Positions 16,748-26,554 of a DNA stretch of 46,806 nucleotides are shown in pieces (position 1 is the stretch's first letter; each line of letters starts with the position of its first letter). The notes under the pieces are model-generated. The model saw only the letters and a program-made list of their open reading frames with translations. It was not told the origin of the DNA and ran no database searches. Both the position numbers and the translations under genes were made by a program. Source of the DNA: Candidatus Argoarchaeum ethanivorans (GTDB lineage: Archaea; Halobacteriota; Methanosarcinia; Methanosarcinales; EX4572-44); NCBI GenBank assembly GCA_905067555.1, contig CAJHIS010000004.1, positions 1-46,806 of the forward strand, written 5' to 3'.

Positions 16748-17629
16748 TTGAGTTACATTCTTGTTACGCCTGCGAGGAACGAAGAAAATAATCTGCCTAA
16801 ACTCATACAATCTGTAGTAGAGCAAACAATTAAACCTTTAGTATGGGTGATTGTGGATGATGGAAGTACTGACAATTCACATAGTATAATTAGAAACGCA
16901 CAGAAAATACATAAGTGGATTTATAGTATTAGATTAAAAGAAGGTCCCAGGGACTTGGGTAAACATGTTTATCACGTATATAATATTGGATTTAACATAG
17001 CAATTAATTATTGTACGATTCACAATATAAGCTTTGATTATATAGGTAATATAGATGCCGACATGATATTAGAAACAGAGTTTTTTGAAAAACTAATCAA
17101 GGAATTTGAAAAGAACCTAAGAGTAGGTATAGCCAGCGGCAGTGTATACTCCAACATTAGCAATAAATTATTTTTGGAGGAGAATCGCGAAGACTTGCCA
17201 ATGGGCAGCCTACGATTGTGGAGAAAAGAATGCTTTGAGGAAACAGGAGGATATCTTATCAGTTATTCCTCAGATTCGGTATCGAATGTGCTTGCAAAAT
17301 TGAAGGGTTGGGAGACGAGAAGTTTTGAGGGGATAAGAGCGGTGCAGACAAGAAGGACGAGCAGTGCAGAAGGGCTTTGGAATGGATATAAATATCATGG
17401 TAAATCCTGTTATTTCAGAAATTATCATCCTCTTTTCGTGTTAGCGAAAGGGATTAAATTAACATTTGAAAAGCCCAATTATACAGGAATTGCTTATCTG
17501 TATGGGTATTTATGTGCTGCTATAAAAAGGATGGATAAAATAGACGATAAAGAGGTTGGAGATTACTATTACCATCAAAAATATAAAGAAGTAGTAGAAT
17601 ATTATAAGAATAAACTGAGAAAAAAATAG
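16748..17629 (+). CDS. Glycosyltransferase family 2
   Basis: The 293-residue GT-A protein begins SYILVTPARNEENNLPKLIQ and carries WVIVDDGSTDNS and the metal-binding D-x-D as GNIDADMIL. LRLWRKECFEETGGY follows, a typical acceptor-side block. No membrane helices are obvious, so it is probably a peripheral enzyme acting on the cytoplasmic face. The start is TTG at 16748; no better start lies nearby. About 40 bases separate it from the previous gene. The sugar is not predictable. Confidence 0.85.
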   Translation: MSYILVTPARNEENNLPKLIQSVVEQTIKPLVWVIVDDGSTDNSHSIIRNAQKIHKWIYSIRLKEGPRDLGKHVYHVYNIGFNIAINYCTIHNISFDYIGNIDADMILETEFFEKLIKEFEKNLRVGIASGSVYSNISNKLFLEENREDLPMGSLRLWRKECFEETGGYLISYSSDSVSNVLAKLKGWETRSFEGIRAVQTRRTSSAEGLWNGYKYHGKSCYFRNYHPLFVLAKGIKLTFEKPNYTGIAYLYGYLCAAIKRMDKIDDKEVGDYYYHQKYKEVVEYYKNKLRKK

Positions 17630-17645
17630 GATAGGTGATAGATAT

Positions 17646-18341
17646 ATGAAGAGAATATGGCAAATTATTGACGAAATGGTTTGGAAATATAGTGCATATG
17701 TGCCTTTTTATCTTACGAATACGATATTGAGAAGTTTGAATAAAGGATCAGAAAACATCTTGGAGTTAGCCTGTGGACGGGGCGAAACTATGAAAATCCT
17801 GCAATCCAATAAGCATAAGTTTTATAGCGTAGGTGCGGACATCTTTGAGTCCGATCTAAAAGAAGCAAAAAGAAATAAAACTCACGATGAGTATGTTTTA
17901 TGCGATGTTAGGAAACTACCTTTTAAGGAGAATAGTTTTGATATAGTTTTATGCATGGAGTTGATAGAACATTTCGAGAGGGAGAATGGTATGAAATTGA
18001 TCGAAGAAATGGAGAAAATTGCTAAAAAGCAGGTGATTATTACTACCCCTGTAGGCTTTTTACAACAGGATCCATGCGATGGAAATCCCCATCAAGAACA
18101 TAAGTCGGGCTACTATCCCTTCGAGTTTAAGAAAGTGGGTTATAATGTAAGTGGCTTTGGAGTTAAGATAAGTTGGTGGTTAACACCCTCTCATTCATAC
18201 CTCAAAAAGATAATTAAAAGGGTTCTAAGAGTCATATTCAGTCCATTTAGTTACTACTTCCCTAATTTGGGAGAACGTATGATCTGCATCAAGAATATAG
18301 ATGCTTCTTCTGATGAAAAATTTAGTAGTGCATCTTTATGA
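17646..18341 (+). CDS. Class I SAM-dependent methyltransferase
   Basis: The 231-residue protein has motif I as ILELACGRGETMKIL, then GADIFESDLKEAK and CDVRKLPFKENSFDIVLCMELIEHF, which identify a Methyltransf_11-type enzyme. VIITTPVGFLQQDPCDGNPH resembles methyltransferases in O-antigen and S-layer glycan clusters. It overlaps the next gene by four bases (ATGA). The acceptor is probably a sugar of the glycan built here. Confidence 0.8.
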   Translation: MKRIWQIIDEMVWKYSAYVPFYLTNTILRSLNKGSENILELACGRGETMKILQSNKHKFYSVGADIFESDLKEAKRNKTHDEYVLCDVRKLPFKENSFDIVLCMELIEHFERENGMKLIEEMEKIAKKQVIITTPVGFLQQDPCDGNPHQEHKSGYYPFEFKKVGYNVSGFGVKISWWLTPSHSYLKKIIKRVLRVIFSPFSYYFPNLGERMICIKNIDASSDEKFSSASL

Positions 18342-19456
18342 AGATTGCTTTTATCCATCCAGCTCTTATGGATTATAGATTGGAACTTTTTGATAAATTA
18401 AATGAAACACACGATATAACATTCATCTTTACTCAACAAAGTCGAGGCCAAGATAATGCTAAGGAAAAACATTTGGAGAAAATCCCACAGAAATGGAACC
18501 ACAAAATACTAAAAAGTGATAAATTACTGGTGAGAGGGCGGTCCATTATTATGTATCTGAGATTAATAAGAGAATTATCTAAGAGAAATTATGATATTGT
18601 TTTAACATCAACTTCCCGGTATATTTGCTTCCCAATAGCAAAAATCACAGGAAAAAAGTTTATATTTTGGACAGAATTTTGGTCTCTGCCCTCCAACTCT
18701 TTTATTAAAAGATTGCTGAATATCTCTACAAGATTTATTGCAAAACATTCTGACGCTGTTATTGCTACGGGAACTAAAGCTTATAAGACGTATCTAAAAC
18801 TTGGTGTACCAGTTGAGAAGATCTTTACGTGCCCTCAGTGTGCGATTGACTATAGTAGAACACCAACCAAAGACCTGAGAGAAGAATTGGGGTTAGAAGA
18901 TAAAAAAATTATTTTATTCGTTGGTCGAATCGTTCGGATGAAAGGCTTGGACTACTTAATTAAATCCTTCGCACTACTCGAGAATATAATGGATAATGTT
19001 GTACTTGTAGTTGTTGGTGATGGACCATATAGAAAAGAATGTGAATATTTAGCTAAAGAATTAGGTGATGAAAATATTATCTTTTCTGGCTTCCAAGATA
19101 AAATGAGAGCATCTTACTATAAAACTTGTGATGTTTTTGTTTTGCCTTCAATTCTCTTTGGGGATGAATACGAAGCTTGGGGCTTAGTAATAAATGAAGC
19201 TATGGCTTTTGGTAAGCCTATTATCACTACTGATGCCGTTGGCGCCGCGGATGATTTAGTAAAAGAGGGTTATAATGGCTACGCAGTCAAAAATAAGAGC
19301 GTTGAAGAATTGCATGAAACATTGTATAAAATTATTTCAAATCCTGGATTAGCAAAGATGATGGGAGAAAATTCAAGAAGAATATTTGAAGAAATAAACG
19401 ATTATGAGAACATGTTTGGAATATTTAGAGATGCAATAAATTATGTACAGAAATAA
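18338..19456 (+). CDS. Glycosyltransferase family 4 (GT-B)
   Basis: The 372-residue protein has the GT4 C-terminal domain: IILFVGRIVRMKGLDYLIKSF, VVGDGPYRKECEYLA, IIFSGFQDKMRASYYKTCDVF, then WGLVINEAMAFGKPIITTDAVG with the conserved E-x-x-x-x-x-x-x-E region. The N-terminal domain reads MKIAFIHPALMDYRLELFDKL. It is coupled by overlaps on both sides (4 and 14 bases). It is expected to add a hexose or similar sugar to a lipid-linked glycan. Confidence 0.9.
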   Translation: MKIAFIHPALMDYRLELFDKLNETHDITFIFTQQSRGQDNAKEKHLEKIPQKWNHKILKSDKLLVRGRSIIMYLRLIRELSKRNYDIVLTSTSRYICFPIAKITGKKFIFWTEFWSLPSNSFIKRLLNISTRFIAKHSDAVIATGTKAYKTYLKLGVPVEKIFTCPQCAIDYSRTPTKDLREELGLEDKKIILFVGRIVRMKGLDYLIKSFALLENIMDNVVLVVVGDGPYRKECEYLAKELGDENIIFSGFQDKMRASYYKTCDVFVLPSILFGDEYEAWGLVINEAMAFGKPIITTDAVGAADDLVKEGYNGYAVKNKSVEELHETLYKIISNPGLAKMMGENSRRIFEEINDYENMFGIFRDAINYVQK

Positions 19457-20996
19457 ATTTACGAACCGTGTTCGATTTACGCTATGGACATGTTTAATAG
19501 CTCTTAATATAATTCTAAGGATTCCAACTACACCACATGAGATTGGATGGGATACATTTGCAATACACATACTGACAAATTCAATATCAGAGTTTGGCTG
19601 GGCGATGTGGTGGGTGAATCCGTTATCAATAGGAGGTTTTTATCCTTATTCTTATGCGAGTGTAGTTCCTTTTCTTGTTTCTGGTATTTCGCAGTGCACT
19701 GGCATTGGTATGGAACGGACTGTGTGGCTATTTTGTGCATTTATAGGAGTTTCTAGCGCGTTTTTTGCATATATAATGGCTGGAGCGATAAAGAACAACG
19801 ATATTTTCAAATTTTTAGTAGCATTTGGCTATTCTGTTGCGCCTGGAATATTGAATTTTTCGACATGGCAACTATCTGCAAGGGGTTGTTTTATGGTATT
19901 GCTACCCCTGTTTGTTTATCTACTTTTAAAAACGCGCACTTCTATAATAAGATGGAGTTCACTTAGTTTTATACTGCTTGTGGTACTTACCTTAACACAT
20001 CATTTGTTTTACTTCGCGGCTGCTGTTGCCTTCAGTTATGTTGCCGCTATAGCATTTTACAAACTAAAGACACACATAAAAGTTTCTGAGAACTTCGTTA
20101 ATCTCGCTTTCATTATTTTCTTTATCGCCGTGCTACTGCTGCCATTTTTTACACGCAACTTCATTCAGGGTGGAAGATATAATTGGTTATTTGATTTAGT
20201 TCCCATCTACATGAGATATACAGGAGTTCTTTTGGTTTTTGTCATTGGAGGGTTTGCGTATTTATTACTTAAATATGATAAAGGGGTTACCGAATGGTTT
20301 TTACTGTTTGCTATGCTTTGTCTTGCGCCTTTCCTTTACATCCAAACTTACGCTGTGTGGTTCTTTATTCTTTTTGCATTTATTCTGGCTGGTATAGGCT
20401 TAACGAACATTACTAAGGTGTATAGGCAGAAGGGAAGGGTTGTATTCTCAATAATAATTATTTGTTTGTTACTTTCTGTCAGTTTTTCGGGGTTTTATCA
20501 ATATTCGCGTACAAATATGGAGGGTATTCACTACTACAATGAGTGGTATATGGAAGATGGAACATACGTTGCAGGATTATGGATTAAGAATAACATAGAC
20601 AAAGCCCTTGTCTGTAATGACGGGCTTATATCAATGAGGACGTTCGCTATATCTGGAATACCAACTCTCACGGGTTTTGGTACAAGTGATTTAGCTTATG
20701 GTTTCACTAACATGAGCGAATTGAACATATCAAAAGTTTCACCGTTATCTACCGTATTTTATCTTGAAGGTCCATATATAAGGACCCCTCATACTGCCTA
20801 TACGGGATATTATGTTTCTATGCTTAATGAAAATGATTTTGATGGCTATTATGGGACGCCAATTATTTCTAAATTTAATTTGTCTTACGTAATAGAAAAC
20901 GAAGATATCGGTGATAATCCGTTTATCAGATCTGTTCATCGGGAAAAGAATAATATATATGATAATAGGAAGATTCAAATATGGGCGTTAGATTGA
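19443..20996 (+). CDS. Multi-pass membrane protein, GT-C-like glycosyltransferase
   Basis: The 517-residue protein has about ten membrane helices. The first external loop has RIPTTPHEIGWDTFAIHIL with acidic residues, the arrangement seen in GT-C enzymes such as PMT/ArnT/OST-like proteins. A soluble C-terminal domain (about 365-517) follows the last helix and contains EWYMEDGTYVAGLWIKNNI. The start overlaps the upstream GT4 gene by 14 bases. It may transfer or polymerise a lipid-linked sugar outside the membrane. A GT-C role is inferred from topology and context, not from a diagnostic motif. Confidence 0.6.
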   Translation: MYRNKFTNRVRFTLWTCLIALNIILRIPTTPHEIGWDTFAIHILTNSISEFGWAMWWVNPLSIGGFYPYSYASVVPFLVSGISQCTGIGMERTVWLFCAFIGVSSAFFAYIMAGAIKNNDIFKFLVAFGYSVAPGILNFSTWQLSARGCFMVLLPLFVYLLLKTRTSIIRWSSLSFILLVVLTLTHHLFYFAAAVAFSYVAAIAFYKLKTHIKVSENFVNLAFIIFFIAVLLLPFFTRNFIQGGRYNWLFDLVPIYMRYTGVLLVFVIGGFAYLLLKYDKGVTEWFLLFAMLCLAPFLYIQTYAVWFFILFAFILAGIGLTNITKVYRQKGRVVFSIIIICLLLSVSFSGFYQYSRTNMEGIHYYNEWYMEDGTYVAGLWIKNNIDKALVCNDGLISMRTFAISGIPTLTGFGTSDLAYGFTNMSELNISKVSPLSTVFYLEGPYIRTPHTAYTGYYVSMLNENDFDGYYGTPIISKFNLSYVIENEDIGDNPFIRSVHREKNNIYDNRKIQIWALD

Positions 20997-21019
20997 AATA
21001 TGCACGAGAGGTATAATAA

Positions 21020-22144
21020 ATGAAAATATTAATTGTTAGTCAATGGTTTGTATCAAAAGGTTCAGATGGAATGGTTATTCCTGGGGGGACCGAACGGTAT
21101 TCGTATGGGTTGGCAAAACAGCTTCAGGAAGATGGTCACACTGTTATGGTTTTATCTACAACTACAGATAAAGAGTTGGCGGGACTTAAAGTTTTGAATG
21201 GAATAAGTATATATAGGTTCAAAATACCGGAGAGATTCTATGGATACCTTGCAGATTTTTTATGTTTTATAAATCTGTTAAAACAAAAAGAATTCAATCC
21301 TGACATCATTCATATTGTTAGTACAGGATACCGTTTTGCATTTGGTGGGATAATTGCTTCAAAGATTATGAAGAAGAAGACAGTATATACGATAACACTA
21401 ATACCATTTAAAGAAGGAAGAGGGCGATTGCCAATCTTTTTGGATAAATTTATTTTTAGTAAAACAGTTGGATGGAGTGACGTCATCATTGCACTTAGTA
21501 AAGAGATGAAGGAAATTTTGGCAAAGGAGGTTCATCATAAGAAAATTGTGGTAATACCGAGCTTCTTTACGGAAAGTTATTGCGAGGAAGGAAATAAAGA
21601 TAAGGCCCATAATTCTATTTTATTTGTTGGTAGGTTAGCGGTAGCACATAAAGGAGTTGATTTTTTAATAAAAGCAATGAATTATGTGGTGAAAGAAATA
21701 CCCTCTGCAAAACTAAATCTTGTTGGAGAAGGCCCATCATTGAACTATTTAAAAGAGTTGGTATCTGAGTATGGATTAGGAAATAATATTATTTTCTGTG
21801 GTCACATAGATGAAGATCAACTGTTTGAGATGTATTTTAAAAACGAGATTTTAGCCATGCCATCTCTCCGAGAAGGTATGCCAATGGTTTTGTTGGAAGC
21901 GATGAGTGCCGGACTACCAATAGTTGCATTTGATATTGAGTGCATTAAAGAGGCATTAGAGGATGGAAAACATGGGATATTGGTCAAAAAAGGAGAAATA
22001 AAAGAATTGGCAAATCAAATCATAAGATTGCTAAATAATGATGAACTTAGAGAATATTATTCGAGAATGAGTTTAGAAAGGAGTAAAAGGTATTCACAGG
22101 ATGAAGTTGTGAGGGATATTGAGAAGATATATCTAAGTATATAA
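21020..22144 (+). CDS. Glycosyltransferase family 4 (GT-B)
   Basis: The 374-residue protein begins MKILIVSQWF and has PGGTERYSYGLAKQLQEDGH (donor-side loop), SILFVGRLAVAHKGVDFLIKAM, LVGEGPSLNYLKEL and SLREGMPMVLLEAMSAGLPIV. This is the standard GT4 pattern with the E-G-M-P-x-x-L-L-E-A-M motif. GAGAGGT before the ATG is the ribosome-binding site. It is the last forward gene of the first glycan cluster and faces the flippase gene 34 bases away. Confidence 0.9.
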   Translation: MKILIVSQWFVSKGSDGMVIPGGTERYSYGLAKQLQEDGHTVMVLSTTTDKELAGLKVLNGISIYRFKIPERFYGYLADFLCFINLLKQKEFNPDIIHIVSTGYRFAFGGIIASKIMKKKTVYTITLIPFKEGRGRLPIFLDKFIFSKTVGWSDVIIALSKEMKEILAKEVHHKKIVVIPSFFTESYCEEGNKDKAHNSILFVGRLAVAHKGVDFLIKAMNYVVKEIPSAKLNLVGEGPSLNYLKELVSEYGLGNNIIFCGHIDEDQLFEMYFKNEILAMPSLREGMPMVLLEAMSAGLPIVAFDIECIKEALEDGKHGILVKKGEIKELANQIIRLLNNDELREYYSRMSLERSKRYSQDEVVRDIEKIYLSI

Positions 22145-22178
22145 CTCTATTTAACCCTACTATTTTTATTTCCATATT

Positions 22179-23624
22179 TTATCTCTTGAGTACTTTTTTA
22201 GCCATCTCCCAATCTTCTACAGTAAATGTTTTCAAAGCTAATAGTGCTACTAAATATATAACTACGGCTAAAGGAACTAACAAAAATATATTGACATTTA
22301 TAAAATAATATACAAAAGTGCCCATCATCAACCCAGCAATTACTGGTTTTATTATTATTTCGTGTACTGGTAGCACGAATAAGTGCTTAGAGACGAAATA
22401 GAAACTTGCTATGAATAGCACTGCATTTGTAACCAGTGTTGCAATAGCAGCGCCATTATAACTTAATATGGGAATCAAGATTAAATTAAGGATTACATTA
22501 ACAATTGCACATATCCCCATACTCAGGGCGTGTAATTTTTGTTTGTTGATTGAGATCAAAAGATTCAATAACAAAAAATTTATAAAGGTGAACACAATTG
22601 CACAGATCAATATTTGAAGTACAGTTGCGGATTCAGCAAACTCTGCTCCGTAAATCAGCAGGATGATTTTATCGGATAGAATCGCTATACCAATGGTAAT
22701 AGGTAACGCAATAATTAAAAGATACTTCAGACCGAGTTTATAACTTTTAATTAATCTTTCTTCCGATGTTTTGAAGGCTTCGGACATTATTGGAAATAAT
22801 GAAATCATAAATGCATATGGGATAACTATAAAAGGTTCGAATAATTTATGTGCCGCTGAATATATTCCAACTGCGGTATCTCCTTGCATCGGCGAAAGCA
22901 TTAACATATCAATCTGGTAGTATATTATCCAGATAACGCTGGAAAGTGCAAGTGGTAATGCGGCCTTAAATAGATATTTCCAGAGCTCAAAGTCAATGCT
23001 AAACTGTGGTCGGACAAATTTTCGCGAAAATGAATAGCTAATCAGTGTTTTGACCATTTCTGAGAACACAAGTACAATAAATACTTCCATGAGCCTTCCA
23101 TGTGAAAAGATAATCCAAAGTATTAAGGCGGCGGACAAAACTTTAAAAACTAATTTTGCAATTATATTATACGCCATTCTGAGATTCGCCTGGAATATGG
23201 TGGCATAGAGGTCACTAAAAGACCCGAATAGTATCGTAAAAGCTCCTATATAGATATAAGTCGTTGTATCTGCGGGATATGACATCAGTGTTATCACAAT
23301 CATTGATAGAGCCACGGCAAAAACAGCCAATATTAACTTTATAATATACGCATTTCCAATCAATTTGGGTGCTATTGCTGAATCACGCGCCATCTCTCGA
23401 ACAAGAATTGATTGAAGCCCTAAATCCGTTATAATACCAAAGAAAGCAAGATATGCGAATACGAAACTGTATTTGCCAAAACCAACCGTGCCGAGATACC
23501 TCGCAAGGTATATCATTATAACTAAAGATATTATCTTGAAGATGACATCTCCAACAATAACGACTCCAGTGTTTCTTGTAACTCTTTGTATCGTGCTCAA
23601 GTGTGAATCCCCCCACTCATACAA
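22179..23624 (-). CDS. Wzx-type polysaccharide flippase (MOP superfamily)
   Basis: The 481-residue protein has 12-14 membrane helices. It begins with RNTGVVIVGDVIFKIISLVIMIYLARYLG, then GFGKYSFVFAYLAFFGIITDLGLQSIL, the diagnostic start of oligosaccharide flippases. Such proteins move lipid-linked glycans across the membrane. Being convergent with the last glycosyltransferase, it probably exports the product of this cluster. Its start region faces the divergent beta-helix gene with 263 bases between. Confidence 0.9.
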   Translation of the reverse strand: MYEWGDSHLSTIQRVTRNTGVVIVGDVIFKIISLVIMIYLARYLGTVGFGKYSFVFAYLAFFGIITDLGLQSILVREMARDSAIAPKLIGNAYIIKLILAVFAVALSMIVITLMSYPADTTTYIYIGAFTILFGSFSDLYATIFQANLRMAYNIIAKLVFKVLSAALILWIIFSHGRLMEVFIVLVFSEMVKTLISYSFSRKFVRPQFSIDFELWKYLFKAALPLALSSVIWIIYYQIDMLMLSPMQGDTAVGIYSAAHKLFEPFIVIPYAFMISLFPIMSEAFKTSEERLIKSYKLGLKYLLIIALPITIGIAILSDKIILLIYGAEFAESATVLQILICAIVFTFINFLLLNLLISINKQKLHALSMGICAIVNVILNLILIPILSYNGAAIATLVTNAVLFIASFYFVSKHLFVLPVHEIIIKPVIAGLMMGTFVYYFINVNIFLLVPLAVVIYLVALLALKTFTVEDWEMAKKVLKR

Positions 23625-23887
23625 TAAATATGGTCGGTATTACTAATTAGCTCAGTCCAATATATAGCAGACTGTTTAGGTTACTCAAAAGGCAACAAAC
23701 ACATCCTACTTTTTCAGTCCTTATCTTTTATGTTTCGCTATTTTGAAACAAAATTTACTAAATTATTGCTATAATATATCAATATTATAGATTATTTTTC
23801 GTTACTATTTATAAATATTTAAAATATCTGTTAAACAATTCACAAAATAGCAGAGACTTTATAGTATTGAGTTCGTAAAATAGAATC
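23625..23887. promoter_or_regulatory. Divergent promoter region between flippase and beta-helix protein
   Basis: The 263 bases are very A+T-rich. A strong TATA-like TTTATAAATATTT lies around 23808-23820, upstream of the forward gene. The reverse-oriented flippase presumably has its promoter near 23650. No gene is seen. Confidence 0.45.
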
Positions 23888-26554
23888 GTGAAGATGCAGG
23901 ATATCGAAAAAGGGATACTCCAGAAAAATGATGTTCATTCATTTTTGGGAGTAGCTTTAGCTATTATCTGCTTTATACTGTTACTCGCTGGCATAAACGT
24001 AGCAGGCGCCACAGACTACTACGTATCAATATCAGGTGATAATACATATCAAGGAAACATCACACATCCATGGCAGAATGTTTCATACGCTACACAGCAG
24101 GCAACAGCGGGAGATACAATACATCTCTTCAATGGCACTTGGTACGATGAGCATGTTGTTTTTGCTAATTCCGGCAACGCTACACACCCGATTACAATGG
24201 ATATGCATAATGGTACGCCAACACTGGATGGCGCTGATAAATTGGGTATTGGAATTTATATTAATGGAAAGGATCACATACTAATTGACGGCATAAAGAT
24301 AGCTAATTACATGAATAGTTTAGATATAATCTCTCCATACGCAACCAGTATCACCATTAGGAATTGTGAATTTTCTGATGCTGGGATGAACGGGATGCTC
24401 GCAAGAACATCCAATCTAACCTTATATAATTGTACAGTCCACGATACGGGTGACCATGGACTATTAATCATAGATCACTCGATAGCGGAGAATCCTCGTT
24501 GCTTCAATAATAATATAAGCCATTGCACTGTTTACAACGCACCACACAACCTGATTGATATACATACAAGTGTGATGAACACAACGATTGAATACAATGA
24601 GCTATATTTTACAGATGACTATTCAGGATCAAAGCAAGTAGGGATTTATCTACATAATCATCATACACACAATACTATTGTAAGAAATAACAACCTTCAT
24701 GATCAACCCAGACCACTTGAAATCCTTAACTGCAATAACACATTAGTTGAAAATAACACATTTACGAATATTACAAACCGAGCCATAATGTTTTACGCGG
24801 ATATGCCACCATATATAGTAGATACTGCCACAATACGAAATAACACAGTCCAAGACTGTGCTGAAGGTTTTAGGTTCTTCTCTAATAACGTAAACTTCTA
24901 TGACATATTTTTTGACTCTAACATCATCTCCAATACTACCTATTATGAATATTACTTTGAATCCGGAACACTCGATAATATAACAATACGAGATAACTTA
25001 CCGATAGGAAATGTTTTATCACTTGGAGCGGGTTGGAATGAGACTGGTGACAATCAGGTCTTTGTTGAATATACTGATGGTCGAGTTTTTAAGAAGGAAT
25101 ATGGAATTGGTATACCGTATTGGTATCATGATAAGAGCGAAGTTCAAATGGAATTTATTCTCGGTGAGCAAGGAGCAGGGATGTATTCAAGAATAGATAT
25201 TACAACCTACAACATGACCGCAGTCCCAGTATCTGATTATATTACGATAATTGTGGACAAATTCAACACATCGTTTCCACAAGGACAAATATTGGTGGAT
25301 TTCACAGTAAACACGACTGATGGGAACAATGTGGACTTTACCATCTGGGGTTTAAAACCAAACTACTATTATCTAATCAAAAGAGACGATACGAACTTTA
25401 CCACAGAACACGCAAACTCTTCTGGCTATATCCAGTTCAACAATTCGGAATGGTCTGCACGTAGATTTACAATAGAAGAAGATAACATCCCACCAACAAC
25501 CACTGCTATAATTACACCGACTCCAAATGAAGCTGGATGGAACAATGCTCTAGCGGTGGTGACATTCTCACGTGGCGATAATGGAGGTTCTGGCGTTAAT
25601 TACACTAATTTATCGTCATCGCAAGAAATAGCTGTAAAAATTGACGGAGTTGATATTACAATCCCGAAAAAAGGAGAGGGCAACCTCACAATACCGTTAA
25701 ATGCATCTTACGGTGATTCGTTTAATGTAACGATATCCAACGAAGGAATTACAGAAATATGGGATTACTCAATAGACAATAACTCCAATGTCGAACTCAC
25801 AAAAAACGTAACTGTAAAGATAGACTTCACACCCTCTGTAACTTATTCAAATGTTACAGTACCAGATATAGCCAGCTATTCAGCCACCATTTTATGGACA
25901 ACTGATGAATTAGCTGATAGTTTGGTTAAATATGACACATTATCTGGTAGCTACACCAAAAATGCAAGCGATACGTCTTATGTAACTTCACATAACGTCA
26001 CTCTTACCGGATTAACACCAAACACAACTTATTATTTTGTTGTAAACAGCACAGACCAAGCAGGAAATTCCAATCAGAGCATTGAATACAACTTCACTAC
26101 GCTACTCTTTGGCACCATCTCAGGCAGCGTCACCCATACCTGTAACGAAACAGGAATTGCAGGAGTAGCTGTTAACCTCACTCAAAACGGAACTTCGATC
26201 AATTCGACAGTAACAGATAGCAGTGGTAGCTACACGTTCACTGACATTCCACTTGACACTTATAATGTAACAGCATCAAAAATCCGATTCTGGTCTAATT
26301 CAACCTCTGTGACTGTTAATAGTGGTGCCTGTATAATAACAAATCTTACTCTTTGGCTAAAGGGAGATCTAAACAATAATGGAATATCTGCTGATGGTGG
26401 AGATGGTGGAGATGTTACAGCAATGTGGAGTGCCTGGAGAGGAGAAATTACACCAGATTACAGATTTGATTTAAACAACAATGATGAACTTGCTGATGGT
26501 GGAGATGTTACAGCAATCTTGAGTGCTTGGAGAGGAGAAATTATATTAGAATGA
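23888..26554 (+). CDS. Secreted beta-helix protein with FN3-like, carboxypeptidase-regulatory and dockerin-like modules
   Basis: The 888-residue protein starts with a signal anchor (hydrophobic 18-41). A right-handed parallel beta-helix region (about 45-390) holds repeats of N-x-x-I/V-x-x-N, as in NosD/pectate-lyase-like proteins. Beta-sandwich segments follow, then an FN3-like domain (about 650-735), a carboxypeptidase-regulatory-like domain (about 745-815) and a C-terminal dockerin-like pair beginning GDLNNNGISADGG and DLNNNDELADGGDVTAILSA. I count roughly 40 N-glycosylation sequons by hand, fitting the adjacent glycan genes. Start is GTG 23888; ATG 23894 is possible. From 26136 the DNA is duplicated 2,023 bases downstream. 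Confidence 0.8.
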   Translation: MKMQDIEKGILQKNDVHSFLGVALAIICFILLLAGINVAGATDYYVSISGDNTYQGNITHPWQNVSYATQQATAGDTIHLFNGTWYDEHVVFANSGNATHPITMDMHNGTPTLDGADKLGIGIYINGKDHILIDGIKIANYMNSLDIISPYATSITIRNCEFSDAGMNGMLARTSNLTLYNCTVHDTGDHGLLIIDHSIAENPRCFNNNISHCTVYNAPHNLIDIHTSVMNTTIEYNELYFTDDYSGSKQVGIYLHNHHTHNTIVRNNNLHDQPRPLEILNCNNTLVENNTFTNITNRAIMFYADMPPYIVDTATIRNNTVQDCAEGFRFFSNNVNFYDIFFDSNIISNTTYYEYYFESGTLDNITIRDNLPIGNVLSLGAGWNETGDNQVFVEYTDGRVFKKEYGIGIPYWYHDKSEVQMEFILGEQGAGMYSRIDITTYNMTAVPVSDYITIIVDKFNTSFPQGQILVDFTVNTTDGNNVDFTIWGLKPNYYYLIKRDDTNFTTEHANSSGYIQFNNSEWSARRFTIEEDNIPPTTTAIITPTPNEAGWNNALAVVTFSRGDNGGSGVNYTNLSSSQEIAVKIDGVDITIPKKGEGNLTIPLNASYGDSFNVTISNEGITEIWDYSIDNNSNVELTKNVTVKIDFTPSVTYSNVTVPDIASYSATILWTTDELADSLVKYDTLSGSYTKNASDTSYVTSHNVTLTGLTPNTTYYFVVNSTDQAGNSNQSIEYNFTTLLFGTISGSVTHTCNETGIAGVAVNLTQNGTSINSTVTDSSGSYTFTDIPLDTYNVTASKIRFWSNSTSVTVNSGACIITNLTLWLKGDLNNNGISADGGDGGDVTAMWSAWRGEITPDYRFDLNNNDELADGGDVTAILSAWRGEIILE

